NCBI GenBank assembly: GCA_016789145.1
Contig: JAEUQI010000026.1
Location: 1 to 37,352 of the forward strand
Source of the DNA: Blastocatellia bacterium
GTDB taxonomy: Bacteria > Acidobacteriota > Blastocatellia > Pyrinomonadales > Pyrinomonadaceae
DNA length: 37,352 nt
Direction: 5' to 3'
The notes beneath the pieces were generated by a model, which was not told the DNA's origin, made no database searches, and was given only the letters and a program-made list of their open reading frames with translations. The position numbers were made by a program, and so were the translations under genes. Positions 7,034-13,453 of this stretch are shown piece after piece (position 1 is the stretch's first letter; every line of letters begins with the position of its first letter).

Positions 7034-8581
7034 CTATTCCTTTTCGTCGGCTTGGCCTTCATCTTCGTTTTCAACGGCGGCGGCGTCCGCTTCCGTTTCT
7101 GCTTCCGTCTCTGCTTCGGCTTCGGCTTCCGCTTCTGCTTCTGCTTCCGTTTCCGCTTCTACTTCTACTTCAGCAACTTCCGCTTCTTGAGCCACTTCGG
7201 CCTCGTCGGCGGTCACATCAGCTGATTCCGCTTCTGTGGCATCCGGGACTTCGTCGGCAGCGATCTCTGCCTCTGCTTCGGGCTCGTCGCTTTCGTTCTT
7301 AGCGGCCACGATCGCCTTGGCAGATGACAAGATCGATTCCGCTTCGTCAAGACTGACGTCAAGCGTATCGACGAGTTCGTCAACGCTGGCGCCTGCCAAC
7401 GCTTCCACATCCTCGATGCCTTTCTCGGCGAGAGCTTCGGCCTGAGCGGCGGTCACAACCTCGAGGGCCGTGATCGGAACTGATTCGCCGGCTGCCATCA
7501 TACGGCCCATCTGCTTGGCAACTTCTGCCTTGAGCAATTCTTCGCTGACGATCTTGATATCCCAACCGACCAGACGTGCGGCGAGGCGAACATTCTGCCC
7601 CTTCTTACCGATCGCAAGCGATAGCTGATCCTCGCCAACGATCACTTCCATCTGGCGGTTGTCGATAGCGGTGATTCGAACCTGCGAGACCTTTGCCGGC
7701 GACAGGGCATTTGCGGCAAAGACTGACGGTTCATCCGACCATTCGATAATGTCGATCTTCTCGCCGCGAAGCTCCTTGATGATCGATTGCACACGCGAGC
7801 CTTTCATACCAACACAGGCTCCGACCGGATCGACATCCTTTTCGTTGGACGTGACCGCGATCTTTGCACGGTCGCCCGGCTCACGAACACAAGATTTGAT
7901 CACGACGGTTTCGTCGTAGATCTCGGGAACTTCCATTTCGAACAAACGCTTGAGCAGGTCTGCCGAAGCACGCGAACAAATGATCTGTTGACCACGCTGT
8001 TCTTTCGATACGTCGGTGATGACGACGCGAATACGCTCGCCCTGATTCCACATCTCACCGCGTGATTGTTCTTTCTTGGGAACGATCGCTTCGAGATTAT
8101 TGCCGAGGTCAATGATCATGTCGCCGCGTTCGAAACGCTTGACGCTTCCGTTGATGAGCTCGCCCTTGCGGTCGATGTATTCGTCGAAAACCTTCTCTCG
8201 AATAGCTTCGCGAACCTTCTGAACCAAGATCTGCTTCGCTGTTTGAGCAGCAATACGGCCCATTTCCTCTTGCGGCAACGGAATGAGGAGCATATCGCCG
8301 ACCTCGATCTCATCGCCCGCCATTTCGATTGCGTCGGCGAGAGAAAGTTCTGCAGATTCGTTCTCAACTTCTTCGACAACGGTCTTTTGAACCGAGATCT
8401 CGATCATTCCCTCTTCGGAATTCCAATCGACCTGGATACTGTCTCCGGTCTTATCCTGCGTACGAAACTGCTTTCGGGCAGCCGCTTTCACGGCTTCCTT
8501 CATGGCCTCGATGACCATGTCGCGGTCGAGCCCCTGTTCATTACAGAGAACCTCAATGCTTTGTCCGATCGATGAAGTCAT
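7034..8581 (-). CDS. nusA: Transcription termination/antitermination factor NusA
   Basis: 515-residue NusA, which binds RNA polymerase and nascent RNA to modulate pausing, termination and antitermination. The N-terminal polymerase-binding domain (1-130) is followed by an S1 domain (about 137-201), KH1 with GACVGMKGSRVQ (254-265) and KH2 with SLAIGKKGQNVRLA (321-334). A helix-hairpin-helix-like domain (about 370-425) and a very acidic Glu/Ala tail (430-515) close it. The tail is encoded by degenerate short repeats of GCTTCN-type hexamers (plus strand about 7080-7190). I prefer the ATG at 8581 over a TTG two codons upstream. It is preceded by rimP with a 38-bp gap. Confidence 0.96.
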   Translation of the reverse strand: MTSSIGQSIEVLCNEQGLDRDMVIEAMKEAVKAAARKQFRTQDKTGDSIQVDWNSEEGMIEISVQKTVVEEVENESAELSLADAIEMAGDEIEVGDMLLIPLPQEEMGRIAAQTAKQILVQKVREAIREKVFDEYIDRKGELINGSVKRFERGDMIIDLGNNLEAIVPKKEQSRGEMWNQGERIRVVITDVSKEQRGQQIICSRASADLLKRLFEMEVPEIYDETVVIKSCVREPGDRAKIAVTSNEKDVDPVGACVGMKGSRVQSIIKELRGEKIDIIEWSDEPSVFAANALSPAKVSQVRITAIDNRQMEVIVGEDQLSLAIGKKGQNVRLAARLVGWDIKIVSEELLKAEVAKQMGRMMAAGESVPITALEVVTAAQAEALAEKGIEDVEALAGASVDELVDTLDVSLDEAESILSSAKAIVAAKNESDEPEAEAEIAADEVPDATEAESADVTADEAEVAQEAEVAEVEVEAETEAEAEAEAEAEAETEAETEADAAAVENEDEGQADEKE

Positions 8582-8619
8582 AACCAAATACTTTTGCGGC
8601 CCTGACCGCTTATCCTTTT

Positions 8620-9105
8620 TTAACGCCGCTTAAATTCTTCCTGAAGATCGATCTTCAGATTTGCCTTTTGAACATCTCTGAACGGCAATGTGATCTCGCC
8701 GATCGTTCGATCGTTCATCGTAAATTCCTCGCCTTTGACCGAATCCAACATTCCTACAAAGGTCTTTTGGCCGTTGTATGCGTTTCGCATCTTTACCTTG
8801 ATCAAGCGACCGGCAAACCGTTTCATATCGCTGATCGTGTAAAGTTCGCGTTCGATGCCCGGCGACGAGACCTCGAGAACGTAACGTCCGGGTATCAGAT
8901 CCTCGGCTTCCATCAGGTCGCCGACATCTGCTGAGAGCGAACTGCAATCGTCCAATGTTATGCCGTCCGGCTTGTCAATAAAGATCCGAACAACGGCGTC
9001 TCGCTTGGTGCCGGCGATCTCGACATGGACGAGTTCGAACGACTTGGCATCCGCAACCTTGCGTGCCATTTCTCGTACTCGGTCAACCGTTGAACTATCA
9101 AGCAT
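8620..9105 (-). CDS. rimP: Ribosome maturation factor RimP
   Basis: 161-residue RimP, needed for 30S subunit assembly. The N-terminal domain has the typical EMARKVADAKSFELVHVEI and VVRIFIDKPDGITLDDC, followed by YVLEVSSPGIERELYT, the family's most conserved segment, and the C-terminal SH3-like domain with IKVKM and EEFTMNDRTIGEITLPF. It is the first gene of the long minus-strand operon through nusA, infB, rbfA and beyond, and agrees with the usual rimP-nusA-infB order. A terminator-like hairpin lies only 16 bp ahead of its ATG, within what may be its leader RNA. Confidence 0.95.
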   Translation of the reverse strand: MLDSSTVDRVREMARKVADAKSFELVHVEIAGTKRDAVVRIFIDKPDGITLDDCSSLSADVGDLMEAEDLIPGRYVLEVSSPGIERELYTISDMKRFAGRLIKVKMRNAYNGQKTFVGMLDSVKGEEFTMNDRTIGEITLPFRDVQKANLKIDLQEEFKRR

Positions 9106-9120
9106 CAGAACCTAATCCCC

Positions 9121-9152
9121 AAAAAAATAAAAAGTGGGCACGAGTCCCACTT
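9121..9152 (-). terminator. Intrinsic terminator or rimP leader attenuator
   Basis: On the minus strand AAGTGGG and CCCACTT form a 7-bp stem (9132-9138 with 9146-9152) followed immediately by a T-tract interrupted once (9133 down to 9121). It fits a rho-independent terminator for the winged-helix-like gene ending at 9236. Because a possible promoter for rimP lies upstream of it (9189-9218), it could also act as an attenuator in the rimP-nusA leader. Confidence 0.7.
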
Positions 9153-9188
9153 GATACGTCCGCACGATACGCATCGCAACAAACAATC

Positions 9189-9218
9189 AGCATACAATAT
9201 TTCTTGTTAAAACTGCAA
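9189..9218 (-). promoter_or_regulatory. Candidate sigma-70 promoter for the rimP-nusA-infB operon
   Basis: On the minus strand TTGCAG (complement of 9213-9218) and TATGCT (complement of 9189-9194) are separated by 18 bp, in an AT-rich stretch between the winged-helix gene and rimP. Matches to the consensus are 4 of 6 in both boxes. The alternative is that rimP is read from the ROK/xylF operon promoter. Confidence 0.35.
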
Positions 9219-9235
9219 GTCTCTATTGTCGTAGA

Positions 9236-9637
9236 TCACTTGATCTGCTCAGCAGCTTCTGTGATGTCCGACGACACGCTTTTGATCTTCTTGACCGAAT
9301 CAGCCGCGTTCCTCTCGCTCAAACCATCGACCAGTTTCGAAAGCTCAGCGGCCAGGGCTGCCAGCTTTTCCTTGTTTGCCGAAAATGAACTGACGCCATT
9401 CTCTTGGTTGGAGAGCGATCTTTTGACCTCAGCAATTCCCCAATGCGTCAGCCGAAACACGTTCGGACGCGATTCGGTGACCCAACTTTCGGAACGAAGA
9501 TAATTGGATATTTCTTCGATACTCGGAAAGTAACCTTCGCGTTTTACGATCTCAACAAAATCGACATCGACAGATTCGCGGCCGCCTGCTGCCTCGTATA
9601 TCTTAACGAGCATTTTGTGATAGGCATCCATATTCAT
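9236..9637 (-). CDS. Small hypothetical protein with a winged-helix-like fold
   Basis: 133 residues, family not recognised. Residues about 25-75 (FVEIVKREGYFPSIEEISNY, then SWVTESRPNVFRLTHWGIAE) have the helix-turn-helix-wing pattern of a small DNA-binding domain, with a charged second half (LAALAAELSKLVDGLSER) likely to be helical or coiled-coil. The ATG at 9637 overlaps the stop of the ROK kinase gene by ATGA and has GGAG six bases upstream, so translational coupling is very likely. It may be a regulator of the sugar kinase/binding-protein pair ahead of it, but DNA binding is only inferred from the pattern. Confidence 0.72.
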   Translation of the reverse strand: MNMDAYHKMLVKIYEAAGGRESVDVDFVEIVKREGYFPSIEEISNYLRSESWVTESRPNVFRLTHWGIAEVKRSLSNQENGVSSFSANKEKLAALAAELSKLVDGLSERNAADSVKKIKSVSSDITEAAEQIK

Positions 9638-10560
9638 CAACTCTCCATTCCTGCAGAATTCAAATAGGCTATACGTGCGGCTCCGAGTACGCCTGCTCGA
9701 TCACCAAGTTTCGCGCGGACAATCGTAACATGACTTGCAGGTATTTCGAATGCCCGAGCCTTAACCTCGGAAAGGACAGAAGGCCGCAGAAACTGCCATG
9801 CTTTCGAAACGCCGCCGCCGATCACGATCTTGTCAGGGTTGAGCGTATTCACAAGGCCCGAAAGCACGACGCCAAATGCACGGCCCGCGATTCCGAAAAC
9901 TTCTATCGCGTGCTCGTTGCCCGCCCGAGCGAGTTCGAACACATCTTTTGACGTGGTGACTTTCAAACCGGCGTCTTTTGCCATTCGCACGATCGCCGTG
10001 CCCGAAACATATTGCTCGAGGCAGCCATTACTACCGCAACCACACGGCGGTCCCGAGGGCTCGACGCATATATGGCCAAGTTCGCCGGCCGAACCATTGG
10101 CTCCTGTATGCGGCCTGCCATCGATGATGAGTCCGCCGCCAACGCCCGTGCCTAGCGTAAAGCCGATAACATTCTTCGCTCCCGTCGACGCGCCAAGCCA
10201 ATTTTCGCCGATCGTAGCTGACGTTGCATCGTTGACAACCAACACTGGAGCAAGGAACTCGCCGCGAAGAACATCCCCGAGGCCGAAGTCATCTAATGCC
10301 GGCAGATTCGGTAACTTCGACAGAACCCCCGAAAGCGTCGAACTCGTGGTCGGCACGGCGGCGGCCACAGCTAACGGCGTTCGTGTCTTTGAAAGATCGA
10401 GCACCTTGGAAAAACCCGAAATAATAGACGAGACAACCGATGCTGTGTCAGTTCTAGGCGTACTTCTCCGGTGCGAAGCCACGATCCTGCCATCACGAAG
10501 GACCGCGGCGAACCGCATATTCGTGCCGCCAAGATCCATTGCAACTACGATCTTTTTCAT
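9637..10560 (-). CDS. ROK family sugar kinase (glucokinase-like)
   Basis: 307-residue ROK protein, probably an ATP-dependent hexose kinase acting in the cytoplasm. The ATP-binding motif DLGGTN is at 9-14, the sugar-binding GLTLG-type block appears as FTLGTGVGGGLIIDG, and the ROK zinc motif runs GELGHICVEP then CGCGSNGCLEQY. There is no N-terminal DNA-binding domain, so it is a kinase and not a NagC/XylR-type repressor. It begins 2 bp after the substrate-binding protein gene and overlaps the next gene by 4 bp. Glucose, N-acetylmannosamine or another sugar cannot be distinguished from the sequence. Confidence 0.88.
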   Translation of the reverse strand: MKKIVVAMDLGGTNMRFAAVLRDGRIVASHRRSTPRTDTASVVSSIISGFSKVLDLSKTRTPLAVAAAVPTTSSTLSGVLSKLPNLPALDDFGLGDVLRGEFLAPVLVVNDATSATIGENWLGASTGAKNVIGFTLGTGVGGGLIIDGRPHTGANGSAGELGHICVEPSGPPCGCGSNGCLEQYVSGTAIVRMAKDAGLKVTTSKDVFELARAGNEHAIEVFGIAGRAFGVVLSGLVNTLNPDKIVIGGGVSKAWQFLRPSVLSEVKARAFEIPASHVTIVRAKLGDRAGVLGAARIAYLNSAGMES

Positions 10561-10562
10561 CT

Positions 10563-11639
10563 CTATGGACGCTTAGGACGATCTGCCTCGGGAACGTTCT
10601 TGTATACGTCCTCAAATTTCGCATAACCATCTTTTATGATCGTGTCCATCAAATTCGCCTTGTCTACCGAAGTCACCTCAAGCAAGATCGCCGGCACGTC
10701 CTTTTTAATTGCGTCATTCGTGAACGGCTTGGTATCAAGCGGCTGTTTTTTCGCGAGCTTGATAGCAGCCTCGACGGCGGCATTTGCAAGCGGAATGATC
10801 GGCTTGTACACAGTCATTGATTGTTTGCCTTCAGCGATCGATTGCAGAGCGTCGATCTGTGCATCTTGGCCTGTAACAATCACCTTGCCTGCGAGATCTT
10901 TCTTGGCGAGTGCACTGATGACACCGCCGGCCATTCCGTCGTTTGAGACGACGAACGCTTGGACATTGTCGTTATTTTGCGTGAGGGCATTCTCAGCGAA
11001 GTTAAGGGCAAGCTCCTTTTTCCAGTCATCGATGAACTGTTCGCCGACGATCTTAATTTCGCCTTTATCGATAGCGGGCTGCAGAACTGCCATTTGCTCC
11101 TTTTTCATTATGTGAGCATTGTTGTCAGTATTCGCACCATAGACCATCACATAGTTACCTTTAGGCGCCTTTTGCAATGCGTATTCTGCGATCTTACGGC
11201 CAATGACGGGAACCTGGTGAGAGATGTAAAGGTCGATCTTTTCCGAATTGATAAGACGGTCGTAACTAATGACCGGAACGCCTTGAGCCTTTGCCTTATC
11301 GACCATCGCGGCGGCTTGCGTCGCATTTTGCGGGGCTATGACCAGAACGTCAACCTTTTGCGTCAATAGATTATCAACATCGTTTGCCTGACGGTCCGGG
11401 CTATTATCGGCCACGGTAATGACACAATCGACATTCTGTGCCTTGCAGTGAGCCTCAAAGGCTTCACGGTCTCGTTGCCAGCGTTCTTCTTTGACGGTCG
11501 CCATTGCGAAACCGATCTTGACCTTTTTGTCACCCTGATTCGCCGGCCCGGCATTCGATGATGGTGAATTCCCCTGATTCCCTGAACAACCGCTCAACAG
11601 TGCGGCCGCGATAAATACTGACAGCAATAATGACTTCAT
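10563..11639 (-). CDS. xylF: Xylose-type ABC substrate-binding lipoprotein
   Basis: 358-residue periplasmic-binding protein of the XylF/RbsB class. A lipoprotein signal peptide ends in LLSGC (Cys18), followed by a Ser/Asn/Gly-rich linker and the two-lobed fold with VKIGFAMATVKEERWQRD, the lobe motif VDVLVIAPQNATQ and the YISHQVPVIGR and TGQDAQIDAL segments. XylF proteins deliver xylose to an ABC importer, but no permease or ATPase gene lies nearby; the next gene is a ROK kinase. It may serve a transporter encoded elsewhere or act as a sugar sensor. GGGAG ten bases ahead of the ATG is a fair ribosome-binding site. Confidence 0.88.
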   Translation of the reverse strand: MKSLLLSVFIAAALLSGCSGNQGNSPSSNAGPANQGDKKVKIGFAMATVKEERWQRDREAFEAHCKAQNVDCVITVADNSPDRQANDVDNLLTQKVDVLVIAPQNATQAAAMVDKAKAQGVPVISYDRLINSEKIDLYISHQVPVIGRKIAEYALQKAPKGNYVMVYGANTDNNAHIMKKEQMAVLQPAIDKGEIKIVGEQFIDDWKKELALNFAENALTQNNDNVQAFVVSNDGMAGGVISALAKKDLAGKVIVTGQDAQIDALQSIAEGKQSMTVYKPIIPLANAAVEAAIKLAKKQPLDTKPFTNDAIKKDVPAILLEVTSVDKANLMDTIIKDGYAKFEDVYKNVPEADRPKRP

Positions 11640-11667
11640 TTTCTTGGCTCCCTCAAACTATTTAGAG

Positions 11668-11697
11668 TTATAAACTATTTCGATAGAATTAGAACAA
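11668..11697 (-). promoter_or_regulatory. Possible promoter of the xylF-ROK operon
   Basis: On the minus strand TTGTTC (complement of 11692-11697) and TTATAA (11668-11673) are 18 bp apart, about 30 bp ahead of the xylF start. The fit is moderate and the region is AT-rich, so a chance match is possible. Confidence 0.28.
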
Positions 11698-11907
11698 ATC
11701 TATAAACGTCGGGCAATTCGGCGGCGGAGATCTTATATAGTAGTGGTTCGGCAGGGCAATGTTCTACGCCGTTCGCGAACTGTTTTTTGGCCTTTGCATT
11801 GGCCATGAATTGTGATTTAATTACGTTATCAAATCTTAGCTTGGTTTTAGTATCGATAAGCGTTCGAGATCTGGTTTTCGATTTTTACGTGATTCGTAGC
11901 GTTTTCA

Positions 11908-11936
11908 TTGACAATGAGGCCTTGTTCGCGTATAAG
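11908..11936 (+). promoter_or_regulatory. Strong sigma-70 promoter for the FecR-like pair
   Basis: A perfect TTGACA (11908-11913) is followed after exactly 17 bp by TATAAG (11931-11936). The start of transcription would be near 11943, leaving a leader of about 50 nt before the ribosome-binding site GAGGAG and the ATG at 11993. This is the best consensus promoter seen in the window and suggests abundant expression of the downstream secreted protein. Confidence 0.72.
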
Positions 11937-11992
11937 ATTGAAAGGTTTGATGTTTTGAAATTATTGACTTAAAGCAATTGAAGAGGAGAACT

Positions 11993-12553
11993 ATGAATAG
12001 CAAACTGTGGATCAAAAAGGCACTTTCTTCGTGCACTATGGTCGCGATCATCGCGACATACTCAATGGTTGGACTTGCCTCAGAGGGCAAGGCATCTGGA
12101 GAACTTACGTTTAATGGAACTGAGTCGGTTGTAGTGAATGGAGAGGCCGCGACGTCTGGTCGTACCATTTTCTCTTCGAGCACGATCGTGACCCCAGCCG
12201 GCACATCGGCGACTCTTAACTTGGGCAAAGCAGGCCAGATCGCAGTTGCTCCTAATAGCAATCTTCAAGTCAGTTTTGATAACGGTAACGCAAACGTCGT
12301 TCTTTCGAATGGTAGCGTTTCGGTCATCTCTGCAAAGAACGGCGTGAATGTCAATTCGCGTATCGTAGCTGAAGGTGAGACAGCAACGGCTGGTGAAACC
12401 TCGAGCTCGGCACAAACGACAAACAAGAAAAATAACTGGTGGCCGTGGGCGCTCGTTTTCGGCGGTGCCGCATTTGGCATCCTTTTCGCAGCGATCAACA
12501 GCACTGATAACCAGTTTGGCGGTTCAACAGGTGTCGTTAGCCCTAACCGTTAG
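11993..12553 (+). CDS. Secreted FecR-like protein with membrane-anchored VVSPxR tail (copy 1)
   Basis: 186 residues, not assigned to a named family with certainty. A signal peptide (1-29, MVGLAS) leads into a beta-rich domain resembling the FecR/iron-dicitrate-sensor fold: VVVNGEAATSG, STIVTPAGTSATLNLGKAGQIAV and LSNGSVSVIS. A Ser/Thr/Asn linker is followed by WWPW, one membrane segment (about 150-168) and the short tail GGSTGVVSPNR. I chose the ATG at 11993 because GAGGAG lies seven bases upstream. Its paralogue follows directly, and the strongest promoter of the window precedes it. Function unknown; envelope-surface structural or sensing roles are guesses. Confidence 0.75.
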   Translation: MNSKLWIKKALSSCTMVAIIATYSMVGLASEGKASGELTFNGTESVVVNGEAATSGRTIFSSSTIVTPAGTSATLNLGKAGQIAVAPNSNLQVSFDNGNANVVLSNGSVSVISAKNGVNVNSRIVAEGETATAGETSSSAQTTNKKNNWWPWALVFGGAAFGILFAAINSTDNQFGGSTGVVSPNR

Positions 12554-12561
12554 TCTGGCTG

Positions 12562-12595
12562 TACCTGACCTGGGCCATGAATGGCTAGTCAGGTA
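12562..12595 (+). other. Intercistronic hairpin between the two FecR-like genes
   Basis: TACCTGAC (12562-12569) pairs with GTCAGGTA (12588-12595), an 8-bp stem whose loop contains a second small stem GCCA/TGGC. Only a weak T-rich stretch follows, so it is a partial terminator or an mRNA-stability element that could set different levels of the two proteins. Confidence 0.5.
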
Positions 12596-12602
12596 GTTTC
12601 AA

Positions 12603-12621
12603 CTATTCTTTGATGAATAGT
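12603..12621 (+). other. Hairpin directly upstream of a strong ribosome-binding site
   Basis: ACTATTC (12603-12609) and GAATAGT (12615-12621) form a 7-bp stem with a 6-nt loop, ending three bases before AGGAGG (12625-12630) of the second FecR-like gene. Such a stem can keep the ribosome-binding site accessible or mark an RNA-processing site. Confidence 0.4.
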
Positions 12622-12642
12622 ATTAGGAGGAAATTTACTCAC

Positions 12643-13350
12643 ATGTTCGGCAAAAATAGTATTCGTAAATTAGTAACAACGCTTACCGCGATCGCAGTTT
12701 GGTGCGTCTATTCGTCGGTAGCTTATGCAGTCCCTGGCTCGGCTTCGGGCGACATTTCGGTGACCGGTCAGGTAACCGTCAATGGCCAGCCGGCTGTTTC
12801 GAACTCGACATTTATCTCGGGTAGTTCAGTCACAACAGCAGCAGGTTCGCGAGCAACCATCAGCCTCGGCAAAACGGGCCGCGTGGAAGTTCAGGAAAAT
12901 TCAACGTTGACGCTCACTTTTTCGGGTTCCAGCATCATCGCATCGCTTGAGTCAGGTAAGATCCAGATGTCCAACGCTATTGGCGTTTCGACCTCGGTGA
13001 CCACCAAGCACGCGACCGCCATTGCTGACGCTGGCCAGGCTAACAACTTTTATGTTCAGACCGCTTGTGCTGATACTTGGGTCGACACCGTTTCGGGCGT
13101 CGTTGTCCTAAGAGAAGGCACCTCGGATAAGCAGGTAGCTGCTGGATCGTCGGCTTCGGCAGGCAACATCCAACAGGCTGGCTGCAAACCGTGCTTGCGT
13201 CCGGGTTCGGCACCTGAAACTGCAGTCGCCGGATGGCCATGGTTGATCCTGCTTGCAGCCGGTGCTGCCGGTGCGGCGGTATTTTTCGGAACGAGATCGG
13301 AAGATACGACGATCGGTGGCGGCACCGTTGTTGTCAGCCCCGCTCGTTAG
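12643..13350 (+). CDS. Secreted FecR-like protein with membrane-anchored VVSPxR tail (copy 2)
   Basis: 235-residue paralogue of the preceding protein. It has a signal peptide (1-29, SSVAYA), the same beta-rich core (VTVNGQPAVSNST, SVTTAAGSRATISLGKTGRV, NSTLTLTF), then an extra segment with Cys residues (ACADTW and CKPC) that copy 1 lacks, a WPW motif, one membrane segment (about 198-215) and the tail GGGTVVVSPAR. The start is the ATG at 12643, 12 bases after AGGAGG; a longer frame from 12610 would place that site inside the gene. A good terminator follows. The pair probably arose by duplication. Cellular role unknown; the extra cysteines could form disulfides. Confidence 0.75.
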   Translation: MFGKNSIRKLVTTLTAIAVWCVYSSVAYAVPGSASGDISVTGQVTVNGQPAVSNSTFISGSSVTTAAGSRATISLGKTGRVEVQENSTLTLTFSGSSIIASLESGKIQMSNAIGVSTSVTTKHATAIADAGQANNFYVQTACADTWVDTVSGVVVLREGTSDKQVAAGSSASAGNIQQAGCKPCLRPGSAPETAVAGWPWLILLAAGAAGAAVFFGTRSEDTTIGGGTVVVSPAR

Positions 13351-13370
13351 TTAGTACTTCAATTGTTTTC

Positions 13371-13409
13371 TACGCGGGTCATGTATTTTACGTGACCCGC
13401 GTACTTTTT
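13371..13409 (+). terminator. Intrinsic terminator after the FecR-like pair
   Basis: An 11-bp perfect stem, TACGCGGGTCA (13371-13381) with TGACCCGCGTA (13393-13403), is followed by five T (13405-13409). This isolates the pair from the downstream UDP-glucose dehydrogenase gene. Confidence 0.85.
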
Positions 13410-13453
13410 ATATACTTTGTGAATTATTTAACAAAGCAGATCTAGACTTTTAT

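Larger units (their letters stand above)
11640..11992. other. Divergent regulatory region, no gene
   Basis: This AT-rich gap of about 350 bp separates the minus-strand sugar operon from the plus-strand secreted pair. It carries a strong plus promoter (11908-11936), a weak minus promoter (11668-11697) and a perfect 10-bp palindrome GTTCGCGAAC at 11771-11780 that could be an operator. The direct repeat TTGGCC occurs twice around 11787-11805. A short open frame at 11787-11972 has no ribosome-binding site and contains the promoter, so I do not regard it as a gene. Confidence 0.6.

Noticed and set aside
6999..7225. Two short Ser- or Phe-rich plus-strand frames
   Set aside because: They are antisense to the repeat-encoded acidic NusA tail; the low-complexity peptides come from the same hexamer repeats.
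8066..8575. Plus-strand open frame of 169 codons
   Set aside because: It is antisense to nusA, whose S1 and KH domains are certain.
9637..10560. ROK transcriptional repressor
   Set aside because: There is no N-terminal helix-turn-helix; the protein begins directly with the kinase ATP motif.
10563..11639. LacI-type regulator instead of a binding protein
   Set aside because: The lipoprotein signal and absence of a DNA-binding domain show a periplasmic binding protein.
11787..11972. Short plus-strand frame of 61 codons
   Set aside because: It contains the promoter of the next gene and has no ribosome-binding site.
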